From contig NZ_CABVPX010000034.1 of NCBI RefSeq assembly GCF_902499125.1, positions 1 through 64,000 on the forward strand: a stretch of 64,000 bases of DNA, written 5' to 3'. Of this stretch, positions 53,866-62,443 are shown one piece after another. Numbering within the stretch: the stretch's first letter is position 1; every line of letters begins with the position of its first letter. The notes beneath the pieces were generated by a model. It did not search any database. It saw nothing but the letters and a program-made list of their open reading frames with translations, and was not told the origin of the DNA. Made by a program: the position numbers and the translations under genes. The DNA comes from Burkholderia arboris (GTDB taxonomy: Bacteria; Pseudomonadota; Gammaproteobacteria; Burkholderiales; Burkholderiaceae).

Positions 53866-55224
53866 ATGACCGGTATCGACTCCGTTGCGGCTGCGCTGCT
53901 GGCGAGCCGCCTCGACAGCCTGCTGACCGGCACCGTGTCGGCGCCCGCCGGCGGCGGCGCGACCTCGCAGGTCGGCACGCCGGGCGCCGGCGCGTCGTCC
54001 GCGCCGCCGGCCGGCAGTCCGCCCGCCGCGCCACCCGCTTCCACGCAGACCGCACTGTCCGATGTCGGGCGCGTGCTCGACGCGATCTCGCGCTCGGGCG
54101 GCGACGCGACGCCGGCGCTCGCCGGTCGTGTGCCGTTGCTGGCCGATCCCACCGTGCTGCTGACCGATACGGCCGTGCCGGCGCGCATGCCGGCCGCCTC
54201 CGGTCCGGCGGCGCCGTCCACACCGGCTTCCGCCGAGGCGTCGTCTGCCGCGGCTGCGCGCGATGCGGCCGTGCCGCCGCCGGTTATGGCGTTGCGTGCG
54301 GCGCTTGCGCAGGCCGTGAGCGAAAGCGGCCTCTTCTATGAATCCCATCTCGCGCAGTGGCTGGCCGGCCAGCGTCCGCTCGCCGCGCTGATGCGCGAAC
54401 CGCAGGCGCGTCTGGCGGCCGCACTCGCGCCGGCCGACCCGGATGCCGCGTCGCACGATTCGACCGACGTGCTCGACGAACTGCTCGCACAACGCCCGCC
54501 GCTGCCGGCGTCCGCGCGGACCACCGCGCAACCGGGCACGCCGGCCCAGGCCGGCGCGCCGGCACGCGATCCCGCGCAGGCAATGCCGGCGGCCGCGCGG
54601 CAGGGCGCGTCGTTGCCGCCCGACGGCACCGATCCGCTGGGGACGCACGCCGATACGCGCTGGACGCCCGCGCGTGCCGGACTCGCGGCGGCGTCGTCCG
54701 ATCCGCAGGCGCAGACGCTCGCGACCGTGCATCCGGCCGCGGTGCCGCTCGTCCGACAGCAGCTCGATGCGCTCGCGACCGACCAGTTTCGCTGGGCCGG
54801 CGAGGCATGGCCCGGCGCGCGGCTCGACTGGACGATCGAGCCGGACGAGCCGGGCAACCGGGGGCCGCGCGGCGGCGGTGACGACGCCGGCGACGGCATC
54901 GCGTGGCGCACGCGCCTCACGTTGACGCTGCCGTCGCTCGGCACGGTCGATGCCGAGCTGGTGCTGAACGGCGCGCAGCTCGTCGCGCGGCTGCGTGCGA
55001 ACCACGCGGACGCGGACCGCCTCACGCGAAACGAGGCCGCGCTGCGGCAGCGGCTCGAAGGGTCGGGGCTCAAGGTGGGCGGGCTGTCGATCCGCGCGGT
55101 CGACGACGGGCCGGACGGCTTCGACCTGTTTGCCGCGCAGGCGGCGGCCGCCGCGTATGCGCGCGGCGCGGCCGGCGGACCGGATGCGCGAGTGCCGGGC
55201 GTCGATGACGAGGTGCTGCCATGA
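53866..55224 (+). CDS. Second FliK-like hook-length control protein
   Basis: A 452-residue protein built like FliK: a low-complexity Ala/Pro/Gly-rich N-terminal two-thirds and a folded C-terminal region (about 330-430). The folded region has WRTRLTLTLPSLGTVDAELVLNGAQLVARLRAN and TRNEAALRQRLEGSGLKVGGLSIRAV, which matches the Flg_hook domain layout. The next gene is FhlB-like and overlaps by 4 bp, as occurs with FliK-like genes elsewhere. Its own ATG 53866 lies 21 bp after the inverted-repeat element. Its role beside the canonical FliK at 45060 is not known. Confidence 0.82.
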   Translation: MTGIDSVAAALLASRLDSLLTGTVSAPAGGGATSQVGTPGAGASSAPPAGSPPAAPPASTQTALSDVGRVLDAISRSGGDATPALAGRVPLLADPTVLLTDTAVPARMPAASGPAAPSTPASAEASSAAAARDAAVPPPVMALRAALAQAVSESGLFYESHLAQWLAGQRPLAALMREPQARLAAALAPADPDAASHDSTDVLDELLAQRPPLPASARTTAQPGTPAQAGAPARDPAQAMPAAARQGASLPPDGTDPLGTHADTRWTPARAGLAAASSDPQAQTLATVHPAAVPLVRQQLDALATDQFRWAGEAWPGARLDWTIEPDEPGNRGPRGGGDDAGDGIAWRTRLTLTLPSLGTVDAELVLNGAQLVARLRANHADADRLTRNEAALRQRLEGSGLKVGGLSIRAVDDGPDGFDLFAAQAAAAAYARGAAGGPDARVPGVDDEVLP

Positions 55225-55538
55225 GCATGACGTCCCGCAAGCGCGCGGCCGCGCTCGTCTACGACCCGAAAGGCGGCGATGCGGCGCCGCGCGTGGTCGC
55301 GAAGGGGTACGGCGTGCTCGCGGAGATGATCGTCGCGCGTGCGCACGACGCCGGGCTGTACGTGCATACGGCACCGGAGATGGTGTCGCTGCTGATGCAG
55401 GTCGATCTCGACGACCGGATTCCGCCGCAGCTCTACCAGGCCGTCGCGGACCTGCTCGCGTGGTTGTACGCGCTCGATCGCACCGAGCCCGAGCCGGGCG
55501 ACGCCGCGCCGCGTTTCCCGCTGCCGCCGTTGCGCTGA
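55221..55538 (+). CDS. FhlB-like protein (homologue of the FlhB cytoplasmic domain)
   Basis: A 105-residue protein of the type III secretion export-switch family (FlhB/EscU C-terminal domain). It begins MSMTSRKRAAALVYDPKGGDAAPRVVAKGYG and then has the family helix MIVARAHDAGLYVHTAPEMVSLLMQV and RIPPQLYQAVADLLAWLY. The autocleavage NPTH site of FlhB is absent (DPKGGDAAP in its place), as in other FhlB proteins. It could substitute for the cleaved C-terminal part of FlhB. Overlaps the upstream gene by 4 bp. Confidence 0.88.
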   Translation: MSMTSRKRAAALVYDPKGGDAAPRVVAKGYGVLAEMIVARAHDAGLYVHTAPEMVSLLMQVDLDDRIPPQLYQAVADLLAWLYALDRTEPEPGDAAPRFPLPPLR

Positions 55539-55716
55539 ACGGCCTGCTGCCGCGCGGCTGCTTGCGAAATGCTATCTCGATCTTTCGAGATGATTTCGCT
55601 GGCATCTGCCGGCTATCGTTCGGCATCGCACCGCAACGCGGGCGCTTCTCTCGCGTTTTTTTGCTCATCGAACCTGGCGCCGCGTACCCGCCAGGATTGA
55701 GCCGGCAATAGATTTA

Positions 55717-55735
55717 TGTAATGATATCCATTCTC
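55717..55735 (+). promoter_or_regulatory. Fur box upstream of the PepSY-type gene
   Basis: The 19-bp stretch TGTAATGATATCCATTCTC matches the classical Fur consensus (GATAATGATAATCATTATC) at 14 of 19 positions. It lies 72 bp before the start of the gene at 55808. A separate palindrome (55574-55591) precedes it and may terminate the flagellar transcript. Confidence 0.75.
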
Positions 55736-55807
55736 ATTTTCATGTTGATCGGGCGGCGCGCATGCCTTGCGCGCCGCCCGTTGTTTTGAACGAATGGATA
55801 CTTTCGC

Positions 55808-56542
55808 GTGAACGCGCCCGAAACGATCGACCCGCCCAAGGCGGGCATGCCGCTCGCCGGCGTCACCGTGCTGCACCCGGCGGGCCGCCCGCTGAGCGAC
55901 GGCGAGCTGGCTGCGCGCCGCCAGCGCTCGCGCCGCGCAACCTTCATCAAGTGGCTGCGCAAGGTGCACGGCTGGGTCGGGCTGTGGGGCGCGGTGCTCG
56001 GGCTGTTGTTCGGCGTGACGGGCGTGCTGCTGAACCACCGCGCGCCGCCGCTGAAGATTTCGACCGGCGAGCCGCAGGTCGAGGAACTGCAGATCGCGCT
56101 GCCGAGCCCGGTGCCGAAGACGCCCGCCGCGATGACGAAGTGGCTGCAGCAGGCGCTGCACTTCGACGGCAAGCCGGGGCGCATGCGCAAGGAGCCCGCG
56201 CAGGCCGTCGCGTGGGGCGACCAACGCGTGATGCAGCCGGAGCACTGGCAATTCGGCGTATTCGGCCCGCACCAGAACCTGCAGGCCGAGTACTGGGTCG
56301 GCAACGGCTACGTGTCGGTGAAGCGCACGGGCAACACGTTCCTGACGACGCTGAACAACCTGCATCGCGGCGTCGGGATGAACCTCGGCTGGGTGCTGCT
56401 GATGGACACGATCGCAGGCTCGCTGATCCTGCTGTCGCTGACGGGCGTGCTGCTGTGGACCGAGCTGAACAAGCGCCGTACGGTTGGCGTCGTGCTGGTG
56501 GTCGGTTCGGTTGCCGCGGCGCTCGCTGCCGGCCTGACCTGA
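55808..56542 (+). CDS. PepSY-associated TM-helix membrane protein, probably iron-regulated
   Basis: A 244-residue inner-membrane protein with two or three membrane spans: about 55-75 (VGLWGAVLGLLFGVTGVLLNH), about 193-215 (WVLLMDTIAGSLILLSLTGVLLW) and a last one near 224-243. A periplasmic part lies between the first two. The KVHGWVGLWGA and NLHRGVGMNLGWV pairs carry the His that may bind haem or iron. GTG 55808 is the start. The Fur box and family pattern suggest a role in siderophore or ferric-iron reduction; the partner receptor is not in view. Confidence 0.82.
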   Translation: MNAPETIDPPKAGMPLAGVTVLHPAGRPLSDGELAARRQRSRRATFIKWLRKVHGWVGLWGAVLGLLFGVTGVLLNHRAPPLKISTGEPQVEELQIALPSPVPKTPAAMTKWLQQALHFDGKPGRMRKEPAQAVAWGDQRVMQPEHWQFGVFGPHQNLQAEYWVGNGYVSVKRTGNTFLTTLNNLHRGVGMNLGWVLLMDTIAGSLILLSLTGVLLWTELNKRRTVGVVLVVGSVAAALAAGLT

Positions 56543-56606
56543 CCGGATCGGCGATCGCGCCGGGCTGTCACCGGCGCGCACCGTATCGGCGGCGCGCCGC
56601 CGTGGC

Positions 56607-57635
56607 TCAGAGTCCGCAGGCCGCGCCGCTGTTTGCCGCGATTTCGCGCGCGGCCTTCGCGCCTTCGACCTGCAGGATCGTCGGCAGCGACACGTGGTTC
56701 TTCGCGGCGGTGATCTCGGCAAGGATCGAGATCGCGATTTCCGGTGGTGTCCGGCTGCCGATGTAGATGCCGGCCGGCCCGTGCAGCCGGCCCAGTTCCG
56801 CTTCGTTCAGGTCGAATTCGCGCAGCCGCTCGCGCCGCGCCGCGTTGTTGCGCCGCGAGCCGAGCGCGCCCACGTAGAACGCGGGCGTCTTCAGCGCCTC
56901 CATCAGCGCGAGATCGTCGAGCTTCGGATCGTGCGTCAGCGCGATCACCGCCGAACGCGCGTCGAGCTTCATGTCGAGCACCGTATCGTCGGGCATCGTG
57001 CGCACGACGCGCGTGCCCGGCACGTCCCACGCATCCGTGTATTCCTCGCGCGGATCGCACACCGTCACCTGGTAGTCGAGCCCGACCGCGATCTGGCACA
57101 GATAGCGCGACAGCTGGCCGGCGCCGATCACGAGCATCCGGTAGCGCGGCCCGTGGATCGACACGAGCCGTTCGCCGTCGAAGGCGAGCCCGTCGGTCGC
57201 CTGCGCGGGCGACAGCGACGCACGGCCGGTCGCGAGCGTCATCGTGCGCGTGACGAGGCGGCCGGCCTCGACTTCCGCGCACAGCCCGGCAATCCCGCTG
57301 TCGCGCGTGAGCGGCTCGAGCACGAGCTGGATCGTGCCGCCGCAAGGCAGCCCGAAGCGGTGCGCTTCCTCGGCCGTCACGCCGTACTTGAGCGCTTCCG
57401 GGCGCGCGTCGGCCGCGATGCCGCTCGCGTGCACGCGGGCGATCAGGTCGTCCTCGATGCAGCCGCCGGACACGGAGCCGACCACCAGGCCGTCCTCGCG
57501 CACCGCGAGCATCGCGCCTTCGGGGCGCGGCGACGAGCCCCACGTCTTCACGACCGTCACGAGCAGGACGCGGCGTCCTTCTTCGAGCCAGCGCGCGCTG
57601 GATTTCAGTACATCGAGATCGACGCTTTCCATCAT
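56607..57635 (-). CDS. XdhC/CoxI family protein
   Basis: A 342-residue XdhC-type protein that helps insert sulfurated molybdenum cofactor into xanthine-dehydrogenase-like enzymes. The N-terminal XdhC/CoxI domain has WLEEGRRVLLVTVVKTWGSSPRPEGAMLAV (two segments) and VSGGCIEDDL. The C-terminal Rossmann domain has MLVIGAGQLSRYLCQIAVGLDYQVTVCDPR and the YVGALGSRRNNAARRERL motif. ATG 57635 has an AGGAA site. No molybdoenzyme structural gene is near, so its client is unknown. Confidence 0.88.
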   Translation of the reverse strand: MMESVDLDVLKSSARWLEEGRRVLLVTVVKTWGSSPRPEGAMLAVREDGLVVGSVSGGCIEDDLIARVHASGIAADARPEALKYGVTAEEAHRFGLPCGGTIQLVLEPLTRDSGIAGLCAEVEAGRLVTRTMTLATGRASLSPAQATDGLAFDGERLVSIHGPRYRMLVIGAGQLSRYLCQIAVGLDYQVTVCDPREEYTDAWDVPGTRVVRTMPDDTVLDMKLDARSAVIALTHDPKLDDLALMEALKTPAFYVGALGSRRNNAARRERLREFDLNEAELGRLHGPAGIYIGSRTPPEIAISILAEITAAKNHVSLPTILQVEGAKAAREIAANSGAACGL

Positions 57636-57897
57636 CTTTTCCTGTTGCCGGACGGCCCGCTGCCCGGTACCGTCGTTCGATGGCGGGATTATGAACCGCG
57701 CGGCGCTTGCGTGCAGGCAGTGCGGTGGCGCGTGCGGGCAAATCCGGAGGATCGGGCAAGACATCGCGACGATCGGATAGCGATCGCTCGCGGGAGCGGC
57801 GCAGCGGCCGGTTCGGGGGAGGGGGGCCGCACGGGGCCGGTGGCGGCCCCGTGCGGTGGGCGTCGCGACGCGCGGCCTGCGCGCGCCGCCACGGCGC

Positions 57898-59304
57898 TCA
57901 GTGCGCGTCGTGGTGACCGTGCGCGAGCTTCGAGTGGTGGCGCGAGTACAGGAAGTAGATCACGAGACCGATCACGAGCCAGATGCCGAATGCGGCCCAC
58001 GTGACGGGCTGCAGGTTCAGCATCAGGAACAGGCACGCCGCGACCGCGAGGATCGGCACCACGGGCACGCCCGGGCAGCGGAACGCGCGCGGCAGATCGG
58101 GGTGCGTGCGGCGCAGCACGAGCACCGCGATCGACACCATCGAGAACGCCGCGAGCGTGCCGATGTTGATCAGCTCGGCGAGCACGTTGAGCGGCACGAG
58201 CGCGGCGATCAGCCCGAAGAACAGGCCGACGAGCCAGGTCGTCAGGAACGGCGTCGCGTAGCGCGGGTGCACGCGCGACAGCATCGACGGCAGCAGCCCG
58301 TCGCGCGACATCGCGAAGATCACGCGGGTCTGGCCGTAGCTCATCACGAGGATCACGGTCAGCATGCCGAGCACGGCGCCGAGATCGATGAAGCCGGCGA
58401 CCCACTTCTCGCCGGCGACCTGCAGCGCGTACGAGATCGGGTGCGAGATGTTCGCGTACTGGGCTGCCGGCACGATGCCGGTCGCGACTGCGGCGACCGT
58501 CACGTACAGCACCGCGCACACCGCGAGCGACGCGATGATGCCGATCGGCAAATCGCGTTTCGGGTTCTTCACTTCCTCGGCCGCCGACGACACCGCGTCG
58601 AAGCCGATGAACGCGAAGAACATCACGGCCGCCGCGCCGAACACGCCGTTCCAGCCGTGCGGCATGAACGGCTTCCAGTTCGCGGGCGTCACGTGGAACA
58701 GGCCGACCGCGATCACGAGCAGCACGACCGACACCTTGATGAACACCATGATGTTGTTGATGCGGGTCGATTCGCGGATGCCGATCGACAGCAGCGTCGT
58801 GATCACGATCATCACGAGGAACGCGGGCAGGTTGAACCACGTGACGACGCCCGGCACCGCGCCGGGCGCGGCCGTCAGCACGGTCGGCAGCGACAGCCCG
58901 AAGCCCTGCAGCAGCGACTGCAGGTAGCCCGACCAGCCGACCGACACGGCCGACGACGCGAGGCCGTACTCGAGCATCAGGTCCCAGCCGATGATCCACG
59001 CGACGAGCTCGCCGAGCGTTGCGTACGAATACGTGTAGATCGAGCCGGCAACGGGGATCGTCGACGCGAATTCCGCGTACGACAGCGCCGCGAGGCCGCA
59101 TGCGATCGCGGCGATCACGAACGACAGCATCAGGGCGGGGCCGGCTTGCACGGCGCCGGTGCCGGTCAGCACGAAGATGCCGGTGCCGATGATCGCGCCG
59201 ATGCCGAGGAAGGTGAGGTCGATCGCGTCGAGCGCTTTCTTGAGCCCGGCGGCGTGCGCGCCGGCGATCATGCGATCGACGTTTTTCTTGCGGAAGAGAG
59301 ACAT
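57898..59304 (-). CDS. Amino acid permease, APC superfamily (cationic amino-acid transporter type)
   Basis: A 468-residue inner-membrane permease with about 12-13 spans. Span 1 carries the unwound substrate motif LTFLGIGAIIGTGIFVLTGTGA. The GFDAVSSAAEEVKNPKRDLPIGII signature of the YfnA/CAT-type subgroup follows at about residue 230-255. A His-rich C-terminus (SRHHSKLAHGHHDAH) is unusual. Substrates are probably cationic or branched amino acids by subgroup analogy; not proven. Confidence 0.88.
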   Translation of the reverse strand: MSLFRKKNVDRMIAGAHAAGLKKALDAIDLTFLGIGAIIGTGIFVLTGTGAVQAGPALMLSFVIAAIACGLAALSYAEFASTIPVAGSIYTYSYATLGELVAWIIGWDLMLEYGLASSAVSVGWSGYLQSLLQGFGLSLPTVLTAAPGAVPGVVTWFNLPAFLVMIVITTLLSIGIRESTRINNIMVFIKVSVVLLVIAVGLFHVTPANWKPFMPHGWNGVFGAAAVMFFAFIGFDAVSSAAEEVKNPKRDLPIGIIASLAVCAVLYVTVAAVATGIVPAAQYANISHPISYALQVAGEKWVAGFIDLGAVLGMLTVILVMSYGQTRVIFAMSRDGLLPSMLSRVHPRYATPFLTTWLVGLFFGLIAALVPLNVLAELINIGTLAAFSMVSIAVLVLRRTHPDLPRAFRCPGVPVVPILAVAACLFLMLNLQPVTWAAFGIWLVIGLVIYFLYSRHHSKLAHGHHDAH

Positions 59305-59549
59305 TGCGGATGAATCGCCAGCGCGCGCAGGCGCGGGGGCGCTGACTGAGTGAAAACCCGTAATTTTAGCCGATTTGACGAACAAGACCCGCTGCGGCGC
59401 AGCGGCGCGCCGCGGAATCGTCCGACAAAACAAGCGCTTGCGCGCAAAAAACGGGCGGCGGTTGAAGGCGACGCGGCGTGTGCCGCGTCATGGAATCGGA
59501 CGAATCCGATGGAGCAGGTGAATCCGGCGGAACAGGCGGATCGGGCGGA

Positions 59550-60206
59550 TCAGGCGCCGGCGGTGGGCGCCATGTCGACGAGCCGGTTGCTCATCACGTA
59601 GAACGTGAGTTCCGCGTTGTTCGACAGCCGCATCTTCTCGAGCAGCCGCGACCGGTACACGCTCACCGTCTTCACGGACAGCGACAGCGTGTTCGCGATG
59701 TCGGTGAGCCGCTTGCCCGACGCGAGCATGCAGAGCGTCTGGTATTCGCGGTCGGACAGCTTCTCGTGCGGCAGCGGCTCGTTCTCGAACGACACGTATT
59801 CGGCGAGCGCCTCGGCCATCGCGGGGCTCACGTACTTGCGGCCGGCCGCGACCTGCTGGATCGCGCCGATCATCTGCGCGGCGTTGACCGTCTTCGACAG
59901 GTAGCCGGCCGCGCCGGCCTTCAGCGCGCGCACCGCGTACTGGTCCTCGCGGTACATCGAGAACATCAGCACCGGCGTGCGCGACAGCTTGCGCTTGAGG
60001 CGCTTGAGCACCTCGATGCCGTTCGTGTCGGGCAGCGAGATGTCGAGCAGGATCACGTCGAATTCCTGCTTGTCGACGGCGGCCATTGCGTCGCCGCCGG
60101 TTTCGGCCTCGGTCACGTCGCGTGCGACGCCGCGGTCGATCAGCAACTGGCGGATCCCTTGCCGGACGATCGCGTGATCGTCCACGAGCAGGATGTTCAG
60201 GCTCAT
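59550..60206 (-). CDS. NarL/FixJ-type response regulator
   Basis: A 218-residue two-component regulator. The receiver has DDH near residues 9-11, the phosphoacceptor Asp in VILLDISLPDTNG (about 57), Ser/Thr in LMFSMYRED and Lys in YLSKTVNAAQM. The C-terminal LuxR-type HTH is LSDREYQTLCMLASGKRLTDIANTLSLSVKTVSVYRSRLLEKM (as two segments). The cognate kinase is immediately upstream, with a 7-bp gap. Target genes are unknown; the AT-rich gap upstream of the kinase may be one target. Confidence 0.9.
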   Translation of the reverse strand: MSLNILLVDDHAIVRQGIRQLLIDRGVARDVTEAETGGDAMAAVDKQEFDVILLDISLPDTNGIEVLKRLKRKLSRTPVLMFSMYREDQYAVRALKAGAAGYLSKTVNAAQMIGAIQQVAAGRKYVSPAMAEALAEYVSFENEPLPHEKLSDREYQTLCMLASGKRLTDIANTLSLSVKTVSVYRSRLLEKMRLSNNAELTFYVMSNRLVDMAPTAGA

Positions 60207-60213
60207 GGCGACC

Positions 60214-61029
60214 TCACGAAAGCGACGCGCGGCGGGCCGCGACGGGCACCGCGAGCAGCGAATCCCACGCGAAGCGCGCGGTGACGCGCGTGCCGTGGCC
60301 GGCATCCGGCGTGGCCGTGTCGAAGCTGCCGCCGAACGCCTCGCAGCGGGCGCGCATGCCCGCGAGGCCATAGCCGCTGCGGCGGTTCCGGGAGAAACCG
60401 GTCCCATCGTCGGCGACAATCAGTGACAGATGCGTGCCGTCGGTGACGATCCGTACGTCGACCGACGTTGCGCGCGCGTGCTTCGCGACGTTCGACAGCG
60501 CTTCCTGCGCGACACGGAACACCGCGAGCGCGCTGGCGCCGGCGATCTGCGTCAGGCGCGCGTCGGCTGCGCACACGAAGCTCGTGCGCAGGCCCGTGCG
60601 GGCCGCATGGGTGTCGATCCACGACGACAGCGCGCCGATCACGCCTGCGTCGAGCGCCGGCGTGTCGCGTTCGTCGATGAGCCGGCGATTCGCGTCGGTG
60701 GCGGCGTCGAGCGCCTGCTGCGCCAGCTCCAGCGCGCGCAGGCAGCCGTCCGGCGCATCGGCCGGCAGCCACGTTTGAACGTTTGCGAGCGCGAAACGCG
60801 CAGCGGTCAATTCGGCGCCGAGTCCGTCGTGCAGCTCGCCGGCCAGGTGGCGGCGGGCCGCTTCGTCGGCGGCGAGCAGTTGGGCGGAAAGTGCCGCGAT
60901 CCGCGCGGCGGAGGCGTCGCGTTTCGACGCTGCGCCGGCGATGGGCGGAGTAACGGCGCCGCTGTGCACGAGCTGCCGCGGCGGGAACGGGGCGTGGGCG
61001 CTCGAGGGCGCGTTAAGCGACGTATCCAT
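60214..61029 (-). CDS. Cytoplasmic sensor histidine kinase of the NarL-partner (HisKA_3) type
   Basis: A 271-residue kinase without membrane spans. The phosphorylated His is in HLAGELHDGLGAELTAARF (about residue 76), and the ATPase domain has the N box ALSNVAKHARATS and G boxes VADDGTGF and GYGLAGMRARCEAFGG. The N-terminal 40 residues are Pro/Ala-rich without a sensor domain, so the signal must arise in the cytoplasm or through a partner. ATG 61029 is used. It is the first gene of the pair with the response regulator downstream. Confidence 0.87.
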   Translation of the reverse strand: MDTSLNAPSSAHAPFPPRQLVHSGAVTPPIAGAASKRDASAARIAALSAQLLAADEAARRHLAGELHDGLGAELTAARFALANVQTWLPADAPDGCLRALELAQQALDAATDANRRLIDERDTPALDAGVIGALSSWIDTHAARTGLRTSFVCAADARLTQIAGASALAVFRVAQEALSNVAKHARATSVDVRIVTDGTHLSLIVADDGTGFSRNRRSGYGLAGMRARCEAFGGSFDTATPDAGHGTRVTARFAWDSLLAVPVAARRASLS

Positions 61030-61445
61030 GACTCTCCCTGCTGTCAGAAAGCGGTTCAGACACCGGCTGGCTGCGTGGATCGGCTGCCGTTTTGACGACG
61101 GTTGCCGCCAGAGAATCGCTCCATGCCGAGGTAACAAAAGTTACGTCTTGTAACGCTTGCATCCGACCCTTCCACTCTCATTCAAACGGCAACCACGCGC
61201 GGCGAATAATATCTCAAAATTTCCGAAAAGGTCATGTCGGGCGGACATTTAAGGGTAAATGTGAATAATCGGAATGAACCTGTTGTAGGAAAAACACTGA
61301 CACCCGAACACCGGACGATGCCGTATCCAAATGTAACTATTTGAGATGGGATGGTCCCAGTTTGTTACGAATTCGCCAAGTAGGGATGAAAAAAAACCGG
61401 AGCTTTTGCTCCGGTTCTTGATGCGGCACAAATTTCGGGGGCGGA
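61030..61445. promoter_or_regulatory. AT-rich regulatory gap upstream of the two-component pair, with repeated GTAAC/GTTAC half-sites
   Basis: The gap between the kinase gene and fpr is AT-richer than the genome norm (about 61195-61380). An inverted pair GTAAC-AAAA-GTTAC lies at 61131-61144, with another GTAAC at 61150-61154. A further GTAAC (61333-61337) and GTTAC (61364-61368) flank a TGGGA/TCCCA palindrome. The half-sites suggest a regulator-binding array, perhaps for the NarL-type regulator. The terminator of fpr is listed separately. No gene is supported. Confidence 0.45.
61395..61416 (-). terminator. Terminator after fpr
   Basis: A 9-bp stem (61395-61403 with 61408-61416) with a TTTT loop, followed on the minus strand by T8. 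It starts about 30 bp after the fpr stop and is a textbook intrinsic terminator. Confidence 0.93.
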
Positions 61446-62216
61446 TCAGTCCACGAAGGCGCGCTCGATCACGTAGTGGCCCGGTGCGCTGTTCTTGCCT
61501 TCGACGAGGCCGGCCTGCTTCAGCAGGTCGGTCGTGTCCTTCAGCATCGCGGTGCTGCCGCACAGCATCACGCGGTCGTTTTCCGGCGAGAACGGCGGGA
61601 CGTCGAGATCCGTGAACAGCTTGCCCGTCGCGATCAGGTCGGTGATCCGGCCTTCGTTGTCGAACGCTTCGCGCGTGACCGTCGGGTAGTAGACGAGCTT
61701 TTCCTTGATGATGTCGCCCAGGTACTCGTGGCCCGGCAGGTCGTGCTTGATGAAGTCCATGTACGCGAGCTCGCCCTTCAGGCGGCACGTGTGCGTCAGG
61801 ATCACCTTGTCGAAGCGGTCGTAGATCTCCGGATCGCGGATGATCGACATGAACGGCGCGAGGCCCGTGCCCGTCGACAGCATCCACAGCGTCTTGCCCG
61901 GCAGCAGGTTGTCGGCGACCAGCGTGCCCGTCGGCTTCTTGCCGATCAGCACGGTGTCGCCGACCTTCAGGTGCTGCAGGCGCGACGTCAGCGGGCCGTT
62001 CTGGACCTTGATGCTGAAGAATTCGAGATGCTCTTCGTAGTTCGGGCTGACGATCGAGTAGGCGCGCGCGAGCGGCTTGCCGTCGACCTCGAGGCCGACC
62101 ATCGTGAATTCGCCGTTGTTGAAGCGCAGGCTCGCCTCACGGGTGCAGGTGAAGCTGAACAGCGTGTCGGTCCAGTGATGGACGGATTGGACGGTGGCGG
62201 TGTCGTATTTGCTCAT
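61446..62216 (-). CDS. fpr: Ferredoxin-NADP reductase (bacterial subclass I FPR)
   Basis: A 256-residue flavoenzyme that transfers electrons between NADPH and ferredoxin or flavodoxin. The FAD-binding motif is RAYSIVSPNYEE (about residue 50), the NADP-binding GTGLAPFMSIIRD lies at about 115, and a later NADP segment is MLCGSTAMLKDTTDLLK. The C-terminus AFVD resembles the AFVEK end of subclass I enzymes, not the aromatic end of plant enzymes. It is a single-gene unit with its own terminator. It often takes part in oxidative-stress defence, but no SoxR- or OxyR-type site was identified. Confidence 0.93.
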   Translation of the reverse strand: MSKYDTATVQSVHHWTDTLFSFTCTREASLRFNNGEFTMVGLEVDGKPLARAYSIVSPNYEEHLEFFSIKVQNGPLTSRLQHLKVGDTVLIGKKPTGTLVADNLLPGKTLWMLSTGTGLAPFMSIIRDPEIYDRFDKVILTHTCRLKGELAYMDFIKHDLPGHEYLGDIIKEKLVYYPTVTREAFDNEGRITDLIATGKLFTDLDVPPFSPENDRVMLCGSTAMLKDTTDLLKQAGLVEGKNSAPGHYVIERAFVD

Positions 62217-62443
62217 GGCTTTGAAAACGGACGCGCGTAGCGAACGCGTGTATCGGGCCCAAAAACGGGCAAAAAAACCGAGTGCGACGGCCCGATCACG
62301 GATCGGCCGGCCGGCGCGTCGGACACGCGCCTTCTCGATGACAGACGTTTGAGGAACTCGTTATTTTACCCTGTTGACGCGGATCGCGGGCTTGACCCCC
62401 GCGGCTGCGCGGATTTGGCGCAACAAATTCTTTCGACGAGCTT

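Noticed and set aside
53597..53869. 90-aa plus-strand ORF inside the inverted-repeat element
   Set aside because: It merely reads through the repeat arms, has no good ribosome site and runs into the next gene's start; I treat the stretch as a structured element.
53440..55668. 742-aa minus-strand ORF over the second fliK-like gene and the inverted-repeat element
   Set aside because: Antisense shadow with low-complexity Arg/Gly/Ala content; the plus-strand frames have domains, start codons and coupled ends.
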